Assembly (NCBI GenBank): GCA_900322025.1
Contig: ONYJ01000020.1
Location: forward strand, 1-5,213
DNA length: 5,213 nucleotides
Direction of reading: 5' to 3'
DNA from: an uncultured Bacteroidales bacterium
GTDB taxonomy: Bacteria > Bacteroidota > Bacteroidia > Bacteroidales > UBA932
In this document: positions 1-5,213 of the stretch, piece after piece
Layout of the letters: each line of letters starts with the position of its first letter
How positions within the stretch are numbered: the first letter of the stretch is position 1
Made by a program: the position numbers and the translations under genes
The notes under the pieces: generated by a model
The model's database searches: none
The model's input: only the letters and a program-made list of their open reading frames with translations
Told to the model about the DNA's origin: nothing

Positions 1-37
1 ATATTAAATAGAGTATTAAAGAAATAACAATATAAAT
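1..37 (+). promoter_or_regulatory. A/T-rich leader upstream of the lipoprotein gene
   Basis: This short stretch before the first ATG is 33 of 37 A or T and holds an imperfect direct repeat (tattaaata at 2-10 and tattaaaga at 14-22). It has no G-rich Shine-Dalgarno sequence. An A-rich, SD-less leader is common before Bacteroidota genes, so this is probably the untranslated region and initiation zone. No TAnnTTTG promoter element is present, so the promoter probably lies upstream of the window, or the gene is part of an operon that begins further upstream. Confidence 0.3.
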
Positions 38-1126
38 ATGAACTTAAAGTTGAAAATTCTCTTTTTCTGCCTTGCGGCATTGGTGCTGTTTGCTTGTGCT
101 AAAGAAAAAACGGAATCTGTGCGTGAGGTTCAAGAAAGAATACTGGATGCGTACATTCAGTCTAACTGGCCAAGTGCGCAGAAACTGGAATCTGGGCTTA
201 CTATCTTGAATTTGACAGGAGGGTATGGCTTGGTGCGCCCGGGTGCGAACGATGGTATATACATACACTACAATACATATACCTTGAATGGTATTTGCCA
301 AAGCACTACAGATTCTTTGAAAGCAAGAATGTTAGGAACATACGATCCAAGCCTGTACTATGGTCCCACTTTGTTTATACTTGATGCTACAACTATTGTT
401 GGCCTGCGTGAACTCTTTGGTAAAATGAATCAGGGTGCCACTGCAACAGCTATTATACCACCTTGGCTAACTACTTCTACTTCCGGCGGTTCTGGTTATT
501 CTACAAGAGGGCAGCAGGCAGATCACAATATGATTTATGAGGTAAAGGCAGGGGTTGTTATAGGGGATATTCAGAGATATCAGACAGACTCTTTGGAAAT
601 GTACTCTATTATGCACTTTTCGCCGAGAATAGATTCTACTGCACGCGATTATTATTTCAGAAACTTTACTCACCCTTCCGGTGTACCGGCTGCAGATACG
701 ATAGTGTCCGGCACGGCTGTGGGGGTATGGTATGTTGGCAGACTGTTAGACGGTTATGTCTTTGATACAAATATAGCAGATACTGCAAAGAAGTATAAAA
801 TATACAATGCTTCCAAAGATTATACTCCGTTGAGGGTTACTATGCGAGATAGTTATTTGGACATGACCTCTTCAGGTTCTTCTTCCAGTAACGATGAGGC
901 TATTGGTTCTGTGGACGAATCTTCTCTTATAGCCGGTTTTGTAAGAGCCTTGAAGGGCATGACCTACAAAGACAAGGCTGTGGCTTTCTTTTCTTCCGAC
1001 TGGGGATATGGTGCTAATGGCAACATGTCTTCCGGCAAGGGCGTACCGCAGTATGCTATGTTGCGTTTTGATATGCAGATGGCTCATAAAGACGATAAGC
1101 AATATCCTCCAACCCGCACCAAATAG
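38..1126 (+). CDS. Lipoprotein with two FKBP-type peptidyl-prolyl isomerase-like domains, the first degenerate
   Basis: The 362-residue product starts with a lipoprotein signal peptide: basic residues at 4-6, a hydrophobic core at 7-19 and the lipobox LFAC with the lipidated Cys20. It should therefore be anchored in the cell envelope. Residues about 73-178 resemble an FKBP domain only in outline (GIYIHY near 73, VGLRELFGKMNQG near 121, AIIPP near 138) and lack the usual GYG loop. Residues about 219-348 fit FKBP better: YVFD at 240-243 matches the Phe36-Asp37 region of human FKBP12, LIAGF at 297-301 matches VIRGW (Trp replaced by Phe301), GYGA at 323-326 matches the Tyr82 loop, and LRF at 342-344 matches Phe99. 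A Ser-rich insert lies at 277-285. FKBPs catalyse proline cis-trans isomerisation. Here domain 2 could be active, while domain 1 is probably structural; that is inference. The ATG at 38 is preferred because the signal peptide begins there. mazG follows after 13 nt. Confidence 0.75.
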   Translation: MNLKLKILFFCLAALVLFACAKEKTESVREVQERILDAYIQSNWPSAQKLESGLTILNLTGGYGLVRPGANDGIYIHYNTYTLNGICQSTTDSLKARMLGTYDPSLYYGPTLFILDATTIVGLRELFGKMNQGATATAIIPPWLTTSTSGGSGYSTRGQQADHNMIYEVKAGVVIGDIQRYQTDSLEMYSIMHFSPRIDSTARDYYFRNFTHPSGVPAADTIVSGTAVGVWYVGRLLDGYVFDTNIADTAKKYKIYNASKDYTPLRVTMRDSYLDMTSSGSSSSNDEAIGSVDESSLIAGFVRALKGMTYKDKAVAFFSSDWGYGANGNMSSGKGVPQYAMLRFDMQMAHKDDKQYPPTRTK

Positions 1127-1139
1127 AGAGTAGTATCCG

Positions 1140-1931
1140 ATGGCAAATAAAAGAGAAAAAGAACTGGCTGCTTTTGAGCGGCTTTTAGATGTATTGGATA
1201 CTGTTAGAGAGCAGTGTCCGTGGGATAAAAAGCAAACTATGGAAAGTTTGCGTCCGCAGACAATAGAAGAAACTTATGAACTCTCGGAGGCCATTCTCAA
1301 GAAGGATATGCTTGATATTACCAAAGAGTTGGGCGACTTGTTGTTACATGTAGTTTTCTATGCCAGAATAGGAAAGGAGTTAGGGCAATTCGACATATCC
1401 GATGTATGCAATAAATTATGCGATAAGCTTATATACCGTCATCCTCATATTTACGGGGATGTGAAGGTTAAAGATGCCGAAGAAGTGTTGGGTAACTGGG
1501 AGCAACTCAAAACCAAGGAGAAAGACGGGAATAAAACAGTGCTCAGCGGAGTGCCGGAGTCTTTGCCAAGCGTAATAAAGGCGTATAGAATTCAGGAGAA
1601 AGCTCGGGCTGTTGGATTTGATTGGGAAAAAAAAGAGGATGTATGGGATAAGGTTGAAGAAGAATTGGGCGAATTGAGGCAGGCATTAGGCGAGGGAGCA
1701 GAGAGAGCAAAGGAAGAAGTGGGAGATTTTATTTTTTCTGTTATCAATGCTTCAAGGCTTTACGGAATAGATCCGGATACGGCACTGGAAGATACTTGTG
1801 CAAAGTTTCGTAGCCGCTTTGGGTATGTGGAAGAACATACTATTAAACAGGGTAAGTCTTTGAAAGATATGAAATTATCTGATATGGACAAGCTTTGGAA
1901 TGAGGCTAAGAATCTCGAAAAAAAAAGGTGA
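1140..1931 (+). CDS. mazG: Nucleoside triphosphate pyrophosphohydrolase MazG
   Basis: MazG hydrolyses (deoxy)nucleoside triphosphates to monophosphate plus pyrophosphate. It cleans the nucleotide pool in the cytoplasm and, in E. coli, affects ppGpp levels. The 263-residue length equals that of the classic two-domain E. coli protein. The N-terminal domain has the signature CPWDKKQT (26-33) and the metal-binding pattern EExxE at 43-47 followed by ExxD at 63-66 (ELGD). RHPHIYGD (100-107) and NWEQLK (119-124) are also typical. The C-terminal domain begins after AVGFDW (157-162) and repeats the pattern: EExxE at 174-178 and ExxD at 193-196 (EVGD), then KFRSRF at 222-227. Both acidic sites look intact, so neither domain appears inactivated. 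The ATG at 1140 is 13 nt after the lipoprotein stop, with a weak purine stretch (GAGAG, 1126-1130) as a possible ribosome site. tcdA follows after 19 nt, so co-transcription is likely. Confidence 0.95.
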   Translation: MANKREKELAAFERLLDVLDTVREQCPWDKKQTMESLRPQTIEETYELSEAILKKDMLDITKELGDLLLHVVFYARIGKELGQFDISDVCNKLCDKLIYRHPHIYGDVKVKDAEEVLGNWEQLKTKEKDGNKTVLSGVPESLPSVIKAYRIQEKARAVGFDWEKKEDVWDKVEEELGELRQALGEGAERAKEEVGDFIFSVINASRLYGIDPDTALEDTCAKFRSRFGYVEEHTIKQGKSLKDMKLSDMDKLWNEAKNLEKKR

Positions 1932-1950
1932 ATGATAGGCTCTTGAAACT

Positions 1951-2688
1951 ATGGAAGACAATTGGCAAGAGAGAACTTTGTTGCAATGCGGAGAAGATGG
2001 TTTGAGTCGTTTGTCTTCTGCCAGAGTGGCTGTTATAGGCTTAGGAGGAGTAGGGGCGATTGCTGCAGAAATGATGGTTAGAGCCGGTGTGGGAAAGATG
2101 ATTGTAGCAGATGCCGACACCTATGGTCCTACAAACAAAAACCGCCAGATTGCGGCCTTTGACTCCACCGTGGGAAGAAAGAAAGTAGATGTTGTAAAAG
2201 AAAGATTATCAGATATTAATCCTAAAGTCTCTGTAGAAACTATTTGTGAGTTTCTTACTCCCGAAAACATATCTCAGGTTCTGCCATTTGTAGGAGATAG
2301 TGGTCAGTTGAATGTAGATTATGTTATAGATGCTATAGATACTATGGCTCCTAAAATAGCTCTGATAAAGTTTTGTTTAGAAAACAAGATACCTGTTGTG
2401 AGCTCTATGGGGGCTGGTGCTAAGTGGGATGCTACAAAAGTTCGGATATCCGATATAAGCAAATCTTTTAATTGTCCACTGGCATATATGCTCAGAAAGC
2501 GTTTAAGAAAAGAGGGAATAAAGACCGGTTTTAAGGTTGTTTTTTCGGAAGAACTTCCTATGCGACAGGCTATAGTTCCGTTTGAAGAACGCAATCATAA
2601 ATCCAGAGCCGGTACCATATCTTATATGCCGGCGGTTTTTGGCTGCGTGTGCGCTCAAGTAGCAATAAAATCTATTTTGAAGCTTTAG
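1951..2688 (+). CDS. tcdA: tRNA threonylcarbamoyladenosine dehydratase TcdA (YgdL/CsdL, E1-like)
   Basis: TcdA uses ATP to dehydrate N6-threonylcarbamoyladenosine (t6A37) of ANN-decoding tRNAs to its cyclic form, ct6A, which improves decoding. The 245-residue product has the E1/ThiF/MoeB nucleotide-binding fold at its N terminus: VAVIGLGGVG at 26-35 is the glycine-rich loop, followed by acidic residues D54 and D56. The family-typical TNKNRQI (61-67) parallels TNTNRQI of the E. coli protein. YVIDAIDT (124-131) and KIPVVSSMGAGAKWD (146-160) align with its YVIDAID and the KIPLVTTGGAGG region. These features separate it from ThiF, MoeB and HesA. It is somewhat shorter than E. coli TcdA (268 residues), mainly in the C-terminal half. 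The ATG at 1951 gives the expected start just before the RTLLQCGEDGLSRL helix. It belongs to the same close-packed run as mazG. The promoter of the next gene overlaps its last codons. Confidence 0.93.
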   Translation: MEDNWQERTLLQCGEDGLSRLSSARVAVIGLGGVGAIAAEMMVRAGVGKMIVADADTYGPTNKNRQIAAFDSTVGRKKVDVVKERLSDINPKVSVETICEFLTPENISQVLPFVGDSGQLNVDYVIDAIDTMAPKIALIKFCLENKIPVVSSMGAGAKWDATKVRISDISKSFNCPLAYMLRKRLRKEGIKTGFKVVFSEELPMRQAIVPFEERNHKSRAGTISYMPAVFGCVCAQVAIKSILKL

Positions 2689-2706
2689 GTATAATTGTTA
2701 ACTTTG
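2676..2706 (+). promoter_or_regulatory. Bacteroides-type promoter for the GNAT-prfA-uvrA run
   Basis: A TTTG at 2676-2679 (-33 element) is followed, after exactly 19 nt, by TAACTTTG at 2699-2706 (-7 element). This matches the known primary sigma factor consensus of Bacteroidota, TTTG - 19 to 21 nt - TAnnTTTG. By eye, only one other TAnnTTTG was found on the + strand (4268-4275, inside prfA), and it lacks the partner element. Transcription would begin around 2710-2714, about 20 nt before the ATG at 2731. The -33 element lies inside the end of tcdA. Strength is not predictable from sequence. Confidence 0.6.
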
Positions 2707-2717
2707 CAAACTTTGCA
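2700..2717 (+). repeat. Tandem 9-nt direct repeat (aactttgca x2) at the promoter and start site
   Basis: The unit aactttgca occurs twice back to back, and the next two bases (aa) begin a third copy. The first copy contains most of the -7 promoter element; the second copy covers the predicted transcription start. Because both copies carry CTTTG but only the first is preceded by TA at the right place, only the first is a full -7 element. The repeat may be a chance duplication or a site that can expand and contract. Confidence 0.55.
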
Positions 2718-2730
2718 AATGTGCAGTTTT

Positions 2731-3864
2731 ATGCCTATAATAGTCCAAGAAGTTACCACAGAAAAGCAGTTTAAGCAGTTCTATAAATTTCAGAACCGCT
2801 TGTATCGTAAGTGCAAATATTATGTTCCTACATTAGATTCAGATCAGAAGAAATCGCTGAAAGAAGATCCGGCCTTGCTGTATTGTAAACGCAAACTCTT
2901 TTTGGCGTACGATGCAAACGGAAAGGTTGTAGGCAGGGTGCAAGGCATTATCAACCCACGCTACAACGAGTATTATTCTCTTCAGCGAGTACGATTTGGA
3001 TGGTTTGATTTTGAAGAGAATCCCGAGATAGCAGAGGCTTTGATAAAGGCTGTAGAAGAGTGGGGGAAGAGCCAGGGTATGACTCAGATCCATGGCCCAT
3101 TGGCCTACAATACATTAGGCCGGCAGGGTATGCTTGTAGAAGGCTTTGATAAAGAACCTCAGATAAACTGTCTGTATAATCATCCTTACTATGTAGATTA
3201 CATGGAGCGGATGGGGTTTGAAAAAGAATGCGATTGGGTGCAATATGAGATGGATCCCGCTCTTGGAGTGCCGGAGAAACTCAGCAGAATTTCTGCGCTT
3301 CTCATAGAAAAATACGGCTTACAGGTTTTGAAACTGCGCCGGTTTAAGAAGGATAAAGCTTTGAGAGAAGATATATTGAAGCAGTTTTTTGCTCTGTACA
3401 ACGAATCGTTTAAAGCGGTGCATAACTTTATTCCTCTAACTCCCGAAGAAGAGAAGGCTATGGGCGATCACTATCTTTCTTATCTAAAGGAGAAACTCAC
3501 ATGTATGGTGTTGGATAAAGATGGGAAGTTGGCTGCATTTGGAATAAGCATGCCCTCGTTATCGCGAGCTTTTAAGCGGGCAAGAGGAAAACTCTTTCCT
3601 ATAGGCTGGCTCTTTATTTTGTTAGCTTTTATAAAGTTCAAGAAAGTAGATCTTATGTTGTTGGGCTCTGCTCCGGAGTGGCAATCTAAGGGACTTTCTG
3701 CCATTTTTCATACAAAACTGGCAACCAACTATTACAAGATGAAATTAAAGAGTGCTGTTTCCAATCCGCAGATAGATACTAATATAGCTGCCATAAAGGT
3801 TTGGGATAGCTATAAGAAAGATTTATATATGCGGCGGAGGTGTTGGATTCGTAACATTTGGTAA
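2731..3864 (+). CDS. Uncharacterised GNAT-like protein of about 375 residues (putative N-acetyltransferase)
   Basis: No specific function is recognised. From the ATG at 2731 the product has 377 residues and resembles a Bacteroidota family usually labelled N-acetyltransferase or hypothetical. Two GNAT-like lobes can be seen. In the N-terminal lobe, KLFLAYDANGKVVGRVQGI (55-73) looks like the strand pair before the acetyl-CoA site, followed by RFGWFDF (88-94) and HGPLAYNTLGRQGMLVEGF (121-139). In the C-terminal lobe, LLGSAPEWQSKGLSAIFH (310-327) resembles motif A, the (Q/R)xxGxG/A pyrophosphate loop, and NPQIDTNIAAIKVWDSY (345-361) resembles the terminal GNAT segment. A hydrophobic stretch at 289-301 is too short and too close to charged residues to be a confident membrane span. 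An in-frame TTG at 2695 and ATG at 2719 would lengthen the protein, but the promoter at 2676-2706 and the family-like start MPIIVQEVT favour 2731. There is no Shine-Dalgarno sequence. prfA follows after 11 nt. Substrate unknown. Confidence 0.75.
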   Translation: MPIIVQEVTTEKQFKQFYKFQNRLYRKCKYYVPTLDSDQKKSLKEDPALLYCKRKLFLAYDANGKVVGRVQGIINPRYNEYYSLQRVRFGWFDFEENPEIAEALIKAVEEWGKSQGMTQIHGPLAYNTLGRQGMLVEGFDKEPQINCLYNHPYYVDYMERMGFEKECDWVQYEMDPALGVPEKLSRISALLIEKYGLQVLKLRRFKKDKALREDILKQFFALYNESFKAVHNFIPLTPEEEKAMGDHYLSYLKEKLTCMVLDKDGKLAAFGISMPSLSRAFKRARGKLFPIGWLFILLAFIKFKKVDLMLLGSAPEWQSKGLSAIFHTKLATNYYKMKLKSAVSNPQIDTNIAAIKVWDSYKKDLYMRRRCWIRNIW

Positions 3865-3875
3865 ATATTTAGATT

Positions 3876-4964
3876 ATGACAGACAATAGCAATACATTAC
3901 TGGAGAAGATAGACGGTCTAAAAGTAAAGTTGGATCAGATACAAGCACAACTTTCGGCACCGGAAACTATGGCTGATATGAAGAAATATGTTCAGCTGAA
4001 CAAAGATTATAAAGAAATAGAACCAATAGTAGTGGCCGGCGCCAAGTATCGGAAGATGGTAGAAGATTATGATGCTGCTAAGGATTTGGTGGTTAATGAA
4101 AAAGACGATGAACTCAGAGAAATGGCCAGAGAAGAGATGGCTACATTGGAAGAGGCATTGCCAAAGATGGAAGAAGAAATAAAACTGCTATTGGTACCAG
4201 CCGATCCGGAAGATGGTAAAAATGCAATAATGGAAATCCGTGGAGGTACCGGAGGCGATGAGGCGGCTATATTTGCAGGCGATTTGTTCCGTATGTATTC
4301 TAAGTATATAGAAAGAAAAGGATGGAAGCTTGAGGTTACATCGCAAACCCCGGGAACAGCAGGCGGCTTTAAGGAAATTATTTGTACTGTATCTGGAGAT
4401 GGAGTATATGGTTTGCTAAAATATGAGTCTGGAGTACATCGTGTTCAACGAGTTCCTCAGACCGAAACCCAAGGCAGGCTTCATACTTCCGCTGCCTCTG
4501 TAGTAGTGTTGCCGGAGGCCGGAGAATTTGATGTGGAGCTGAACGAGAAAGATATTCGCAAAGATATATTTTGTGCATCGGGGCCAGGTGGTCAGGGAGT
4601 AAATACAACTTACTCGGCCATAAGGCTTACACATATCCCTACAGGCATAGTGGTACAGTGCCAAGACGAAAGAAATCAGCTCAAAAATTTGGAGAAGGCT
4701 CTCAATGAGTTGAGAACCAGACTCTACAATATGGAATATCAGAAGTATTTGGATAATCTTTCTTCCAAGAGAAAGACTATGGTTTCTACCGGCGACCGCA
4801 GTGCCAAGATTAGAACCTACAATTATCCACAGAGCAGGGTTACAGATCACCGTATAAATTGGTCCACTCACAATCTTCCGGTATTTATGGACGGAGATAT
4901 TCAGGAAGTTATAGATCAGTTGCAGATTGCCGAGAATGCTGAAAGGCTGAAAGAGGCAGAATAA
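3876..4964 (+). CDS. prfA: Peptide chain release factor 1 (RF1)
   Basis: RF1 recognises UAA and UAG in the ribosomal A site and triggers hydrolysis of the finished peptide. The 362-residue length fits the family (E. coli 360). Residues 1-105 form the charged helical domain 1. IRGGTGGDEAAIFAGDLFRMY (121-141) is the conserved core entry. PQT at 194-196, within HRVQRVPQTETQGRLHTSA (188-206), is the RF1 PxT codon-reading tripeptide; RF2 would have SPF. GPGGQGVNTT (236-245) carries the catalytic GGQ at 238-240; Gln240 is the residue that the methyltransferase PrmC modifies in bacteria. TGDRSAKIRTYNYPQSRVTDHR (305-326) is a strong family signature. No internal stop or programmed frameshift is present, as expected for RF1 and unlike many prfB genes. 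The ATG at 3876 is 11 nt after the GNAT-like gene, and uvrA begins 13 nt downstream, so it is probably translated from a shared mRNA. The prmC gene is not in the window. Confidence 0.97.
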   Translation: MTDNSNTLLEKIDGLKVKLDQIQAQLSAPETMADMKKYVQLNKDYKEIEPIVVAGAKYRKMVEDYDAAKDLVVNEKDDELREMAREEMATLEEALPKMEEEIKLLLVPADPEDGKNAIMEIRGGTGGDEAAIFAGDLFRMYSKYIERKGWKLEVTSQTPGTAGGFKEIICTVSGDGVYGLLKYESGVHRVQRVPQTETQGRLHTSAASVVVLPEAGEFDVELNEKDIRKDIFCASGPGGQGVNTTYSAIRLTHIPTGIVVQCQDERNQLKNLEKALNELRTRLYNMEYQKYLDNLSSKRKTMVSTGDRSAKIRTYNYPQSRVTDHRINWSTHNLPVFMDGDIQEVIDQLQIAENAERLKEAE

Positions 4965-4977
4965 ACTGCAGGCGATA

Positions 4978-5213
4978 ATGGCAGAACAGGAGTATATAAC
5001 CATTACAGGAGCGCGTGTCAACAATCTGAAAAACATTTCGTTGAAGATACCGCGCGGAAAGCTGTGTGTGGTTACCGGAGTGAGCGGAAGCGGAAAGAGC
5101 TCCCTGGCTTTTGATACTCTTTATGCAGAGGGGCAGAGAAGGTTTGCGGAGAGTTTGTCTTCGTTTGCCCGTCAGTTTTTGGGCAGGATGAGCAAGCCGG
5201 ATGTAGATAAAAT
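4978..5213 (+). CDS. uvrA: Excinuclease ABC subunit A, N-terminal fragment (cut by window end)
   Basis: UvrA is the ATP-binding damage sensor of nucleotide excision repair. It works as a dimer with UvrB to find bulky lesions. Only 78 full codons are present; the reading frame is open at position 5213, and the complete protein is normally about 940 residues. The visible part starts MAEQEYITITGARVNNLKNI, the classic UvrA opening. GVSGSGKS at 34-41 is the first Walker A motif (Lys40, Ser41), and SSLAFDTLYAEGQRRF (41-56) and ARQFLGRMSKPDVDK (64-78) are highly diagnostic. Most UvrA proteins have GLSGSGKSS, so Val35 is a mild variation. Bacteroidota genomes often carry more than one uvrA paralogue; the QFLGRMSKP form resembles one of those, but the fragment is too short to say which. 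The gene begins 13 nt after prfA and appears to belong to the same transcript. Confidence 0.93.
   Translation, partial: MAEQEYITITGARVNNLKNISLKIPRGKLCVVTGVSGSGKSSLAFDTLYAEGQRRFAESLSSFARQFLGRMSKPDVDK

Noticed and set aside
1918..1926. Run of nine A at the end of mazG (and a run of eight A at 1627-1634) as possible slippage or frameshift sites.
   Set aside because: The mazG frame is intact through both runs, they encode expected Lys codons, and no downstream structure or alternative frame suggests programmed slippage.
1951..2688. Alternative call of ThiF, MoeB or HesA for the E1-like gene.
   Set aside because: The TNKNRQ motif and the KIPVVSSMGAGAKWD region align with TcdA, and the zinc-binding CxxC pairs common in ThiF and MoeB are absent.
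2695..2730. TTG at 2695 or ATG at 2719 as the start of the GNAT-like gene.
   Set aside because: The extension reads LTLQTLQMCSF, which comes from the promoter and repeat sequence, and the TTG lies inside the promoter spacer. The ATG at 2719 would leave a leader of only about 5-9 nt. The ATG at 2731 fits better.
3852..3860. TAACATTTG just before prfA, which looks like a promoter element.
   Set aside because: It has three bases between TA and TTTG instead of two, and no convincing -33 element at the correct distance.
4268..4275. TATATTTG, a second match to the -7 promoter element.
   Set aside because: It lies deep inside prfA and has no TTTG 19-21 nt upstream.
4416..5036. A 206-codon open frame on the minus strand opposite prfA and the start of uvrA.
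   Set aside because: It overlaps two strongly conserved + strand genes, its translation resembles no family I know, and it has a Cys/Ile/Ser-rich composition typical of antisense shadows. It is best explained as chance.
1..5213. Mobile elements, CRISPR arrays, tRNA or rRNA genes, riboswitches and hairpin terminators.
   Set aside because: No inverted terminal repeats, transposase, spaced repeats, tRNA-like cloverleaf or stem-plus-T-run was found in the gaps, which are all under 50 nt.

Overview
The window looks like ordinary chromosomal DNA from a member of the Bacteroidota, most likely order Bacteroidales. Four things point there: A+T-leaning composition, mostly weak or absent Shine-Dalgarno sequences, one good match to the Bacteroides-type promoter (TTTG - 19 nt - TAnnTTTG), and gene types seen in that phylum (a tandem-FKBP lipoprotein and a two-lobed GNAT-like protein of about 375 residues). 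Genus or species cannot be told from this sequence.

Six genes lie head to tail on the + strand with almost no space between them. (1) 38-1126 encodes a lipoprotein with two FKBP-like domains, the first degenerate. (2) 1140-1931 is mazG, a nucleoside triphosphate pyrophosphohydrolase with both MazG domains. (3) 1951-2688 is tcdA (ygdL/csdL), the E1-like enzyme that cyclises t6A in tRNA. (4) 2731-3864 is an uncharacterised GNAT-like protein. (5) 3876-4964 is prfA, peptide chain release factor 1. (6) 4978 to the window end is the start of uvrA, cut off by the window edge after 78 codons. Intergenic gaps are 13, 19, 42, 11 and 13 nt, so most genes are probably co-transcribed. No hairpin terminator was seen in any gap.

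The one larger gap, before gene 4, holds the best regulatory signal: a complete Bacteroides-type promoter at 2676-2706. It overlaps the end of tcdA and lies over the longest possible start of gene 4 (TTG at 2695). It therefore argues for the ATG at 2731 and for a sub-operon GNAT-prfA-uvrA that can be transcribed separately from the upstream genes.

The theme is housekeeping: nucleotide-pool cleaning (MazG), tRNA modification (TcdA), translation termination (RF1), DNA repair (UvrA), and probable envelope protein folding (FKBP lipoprotein). I saw no mobile element, CRISPR array, tRNA, rRNA or clear riboswitch, and no sign of a new defence or mobile system. The less understood parts are the degenerate FKBP lipoprotein and the GNAT-like protein.
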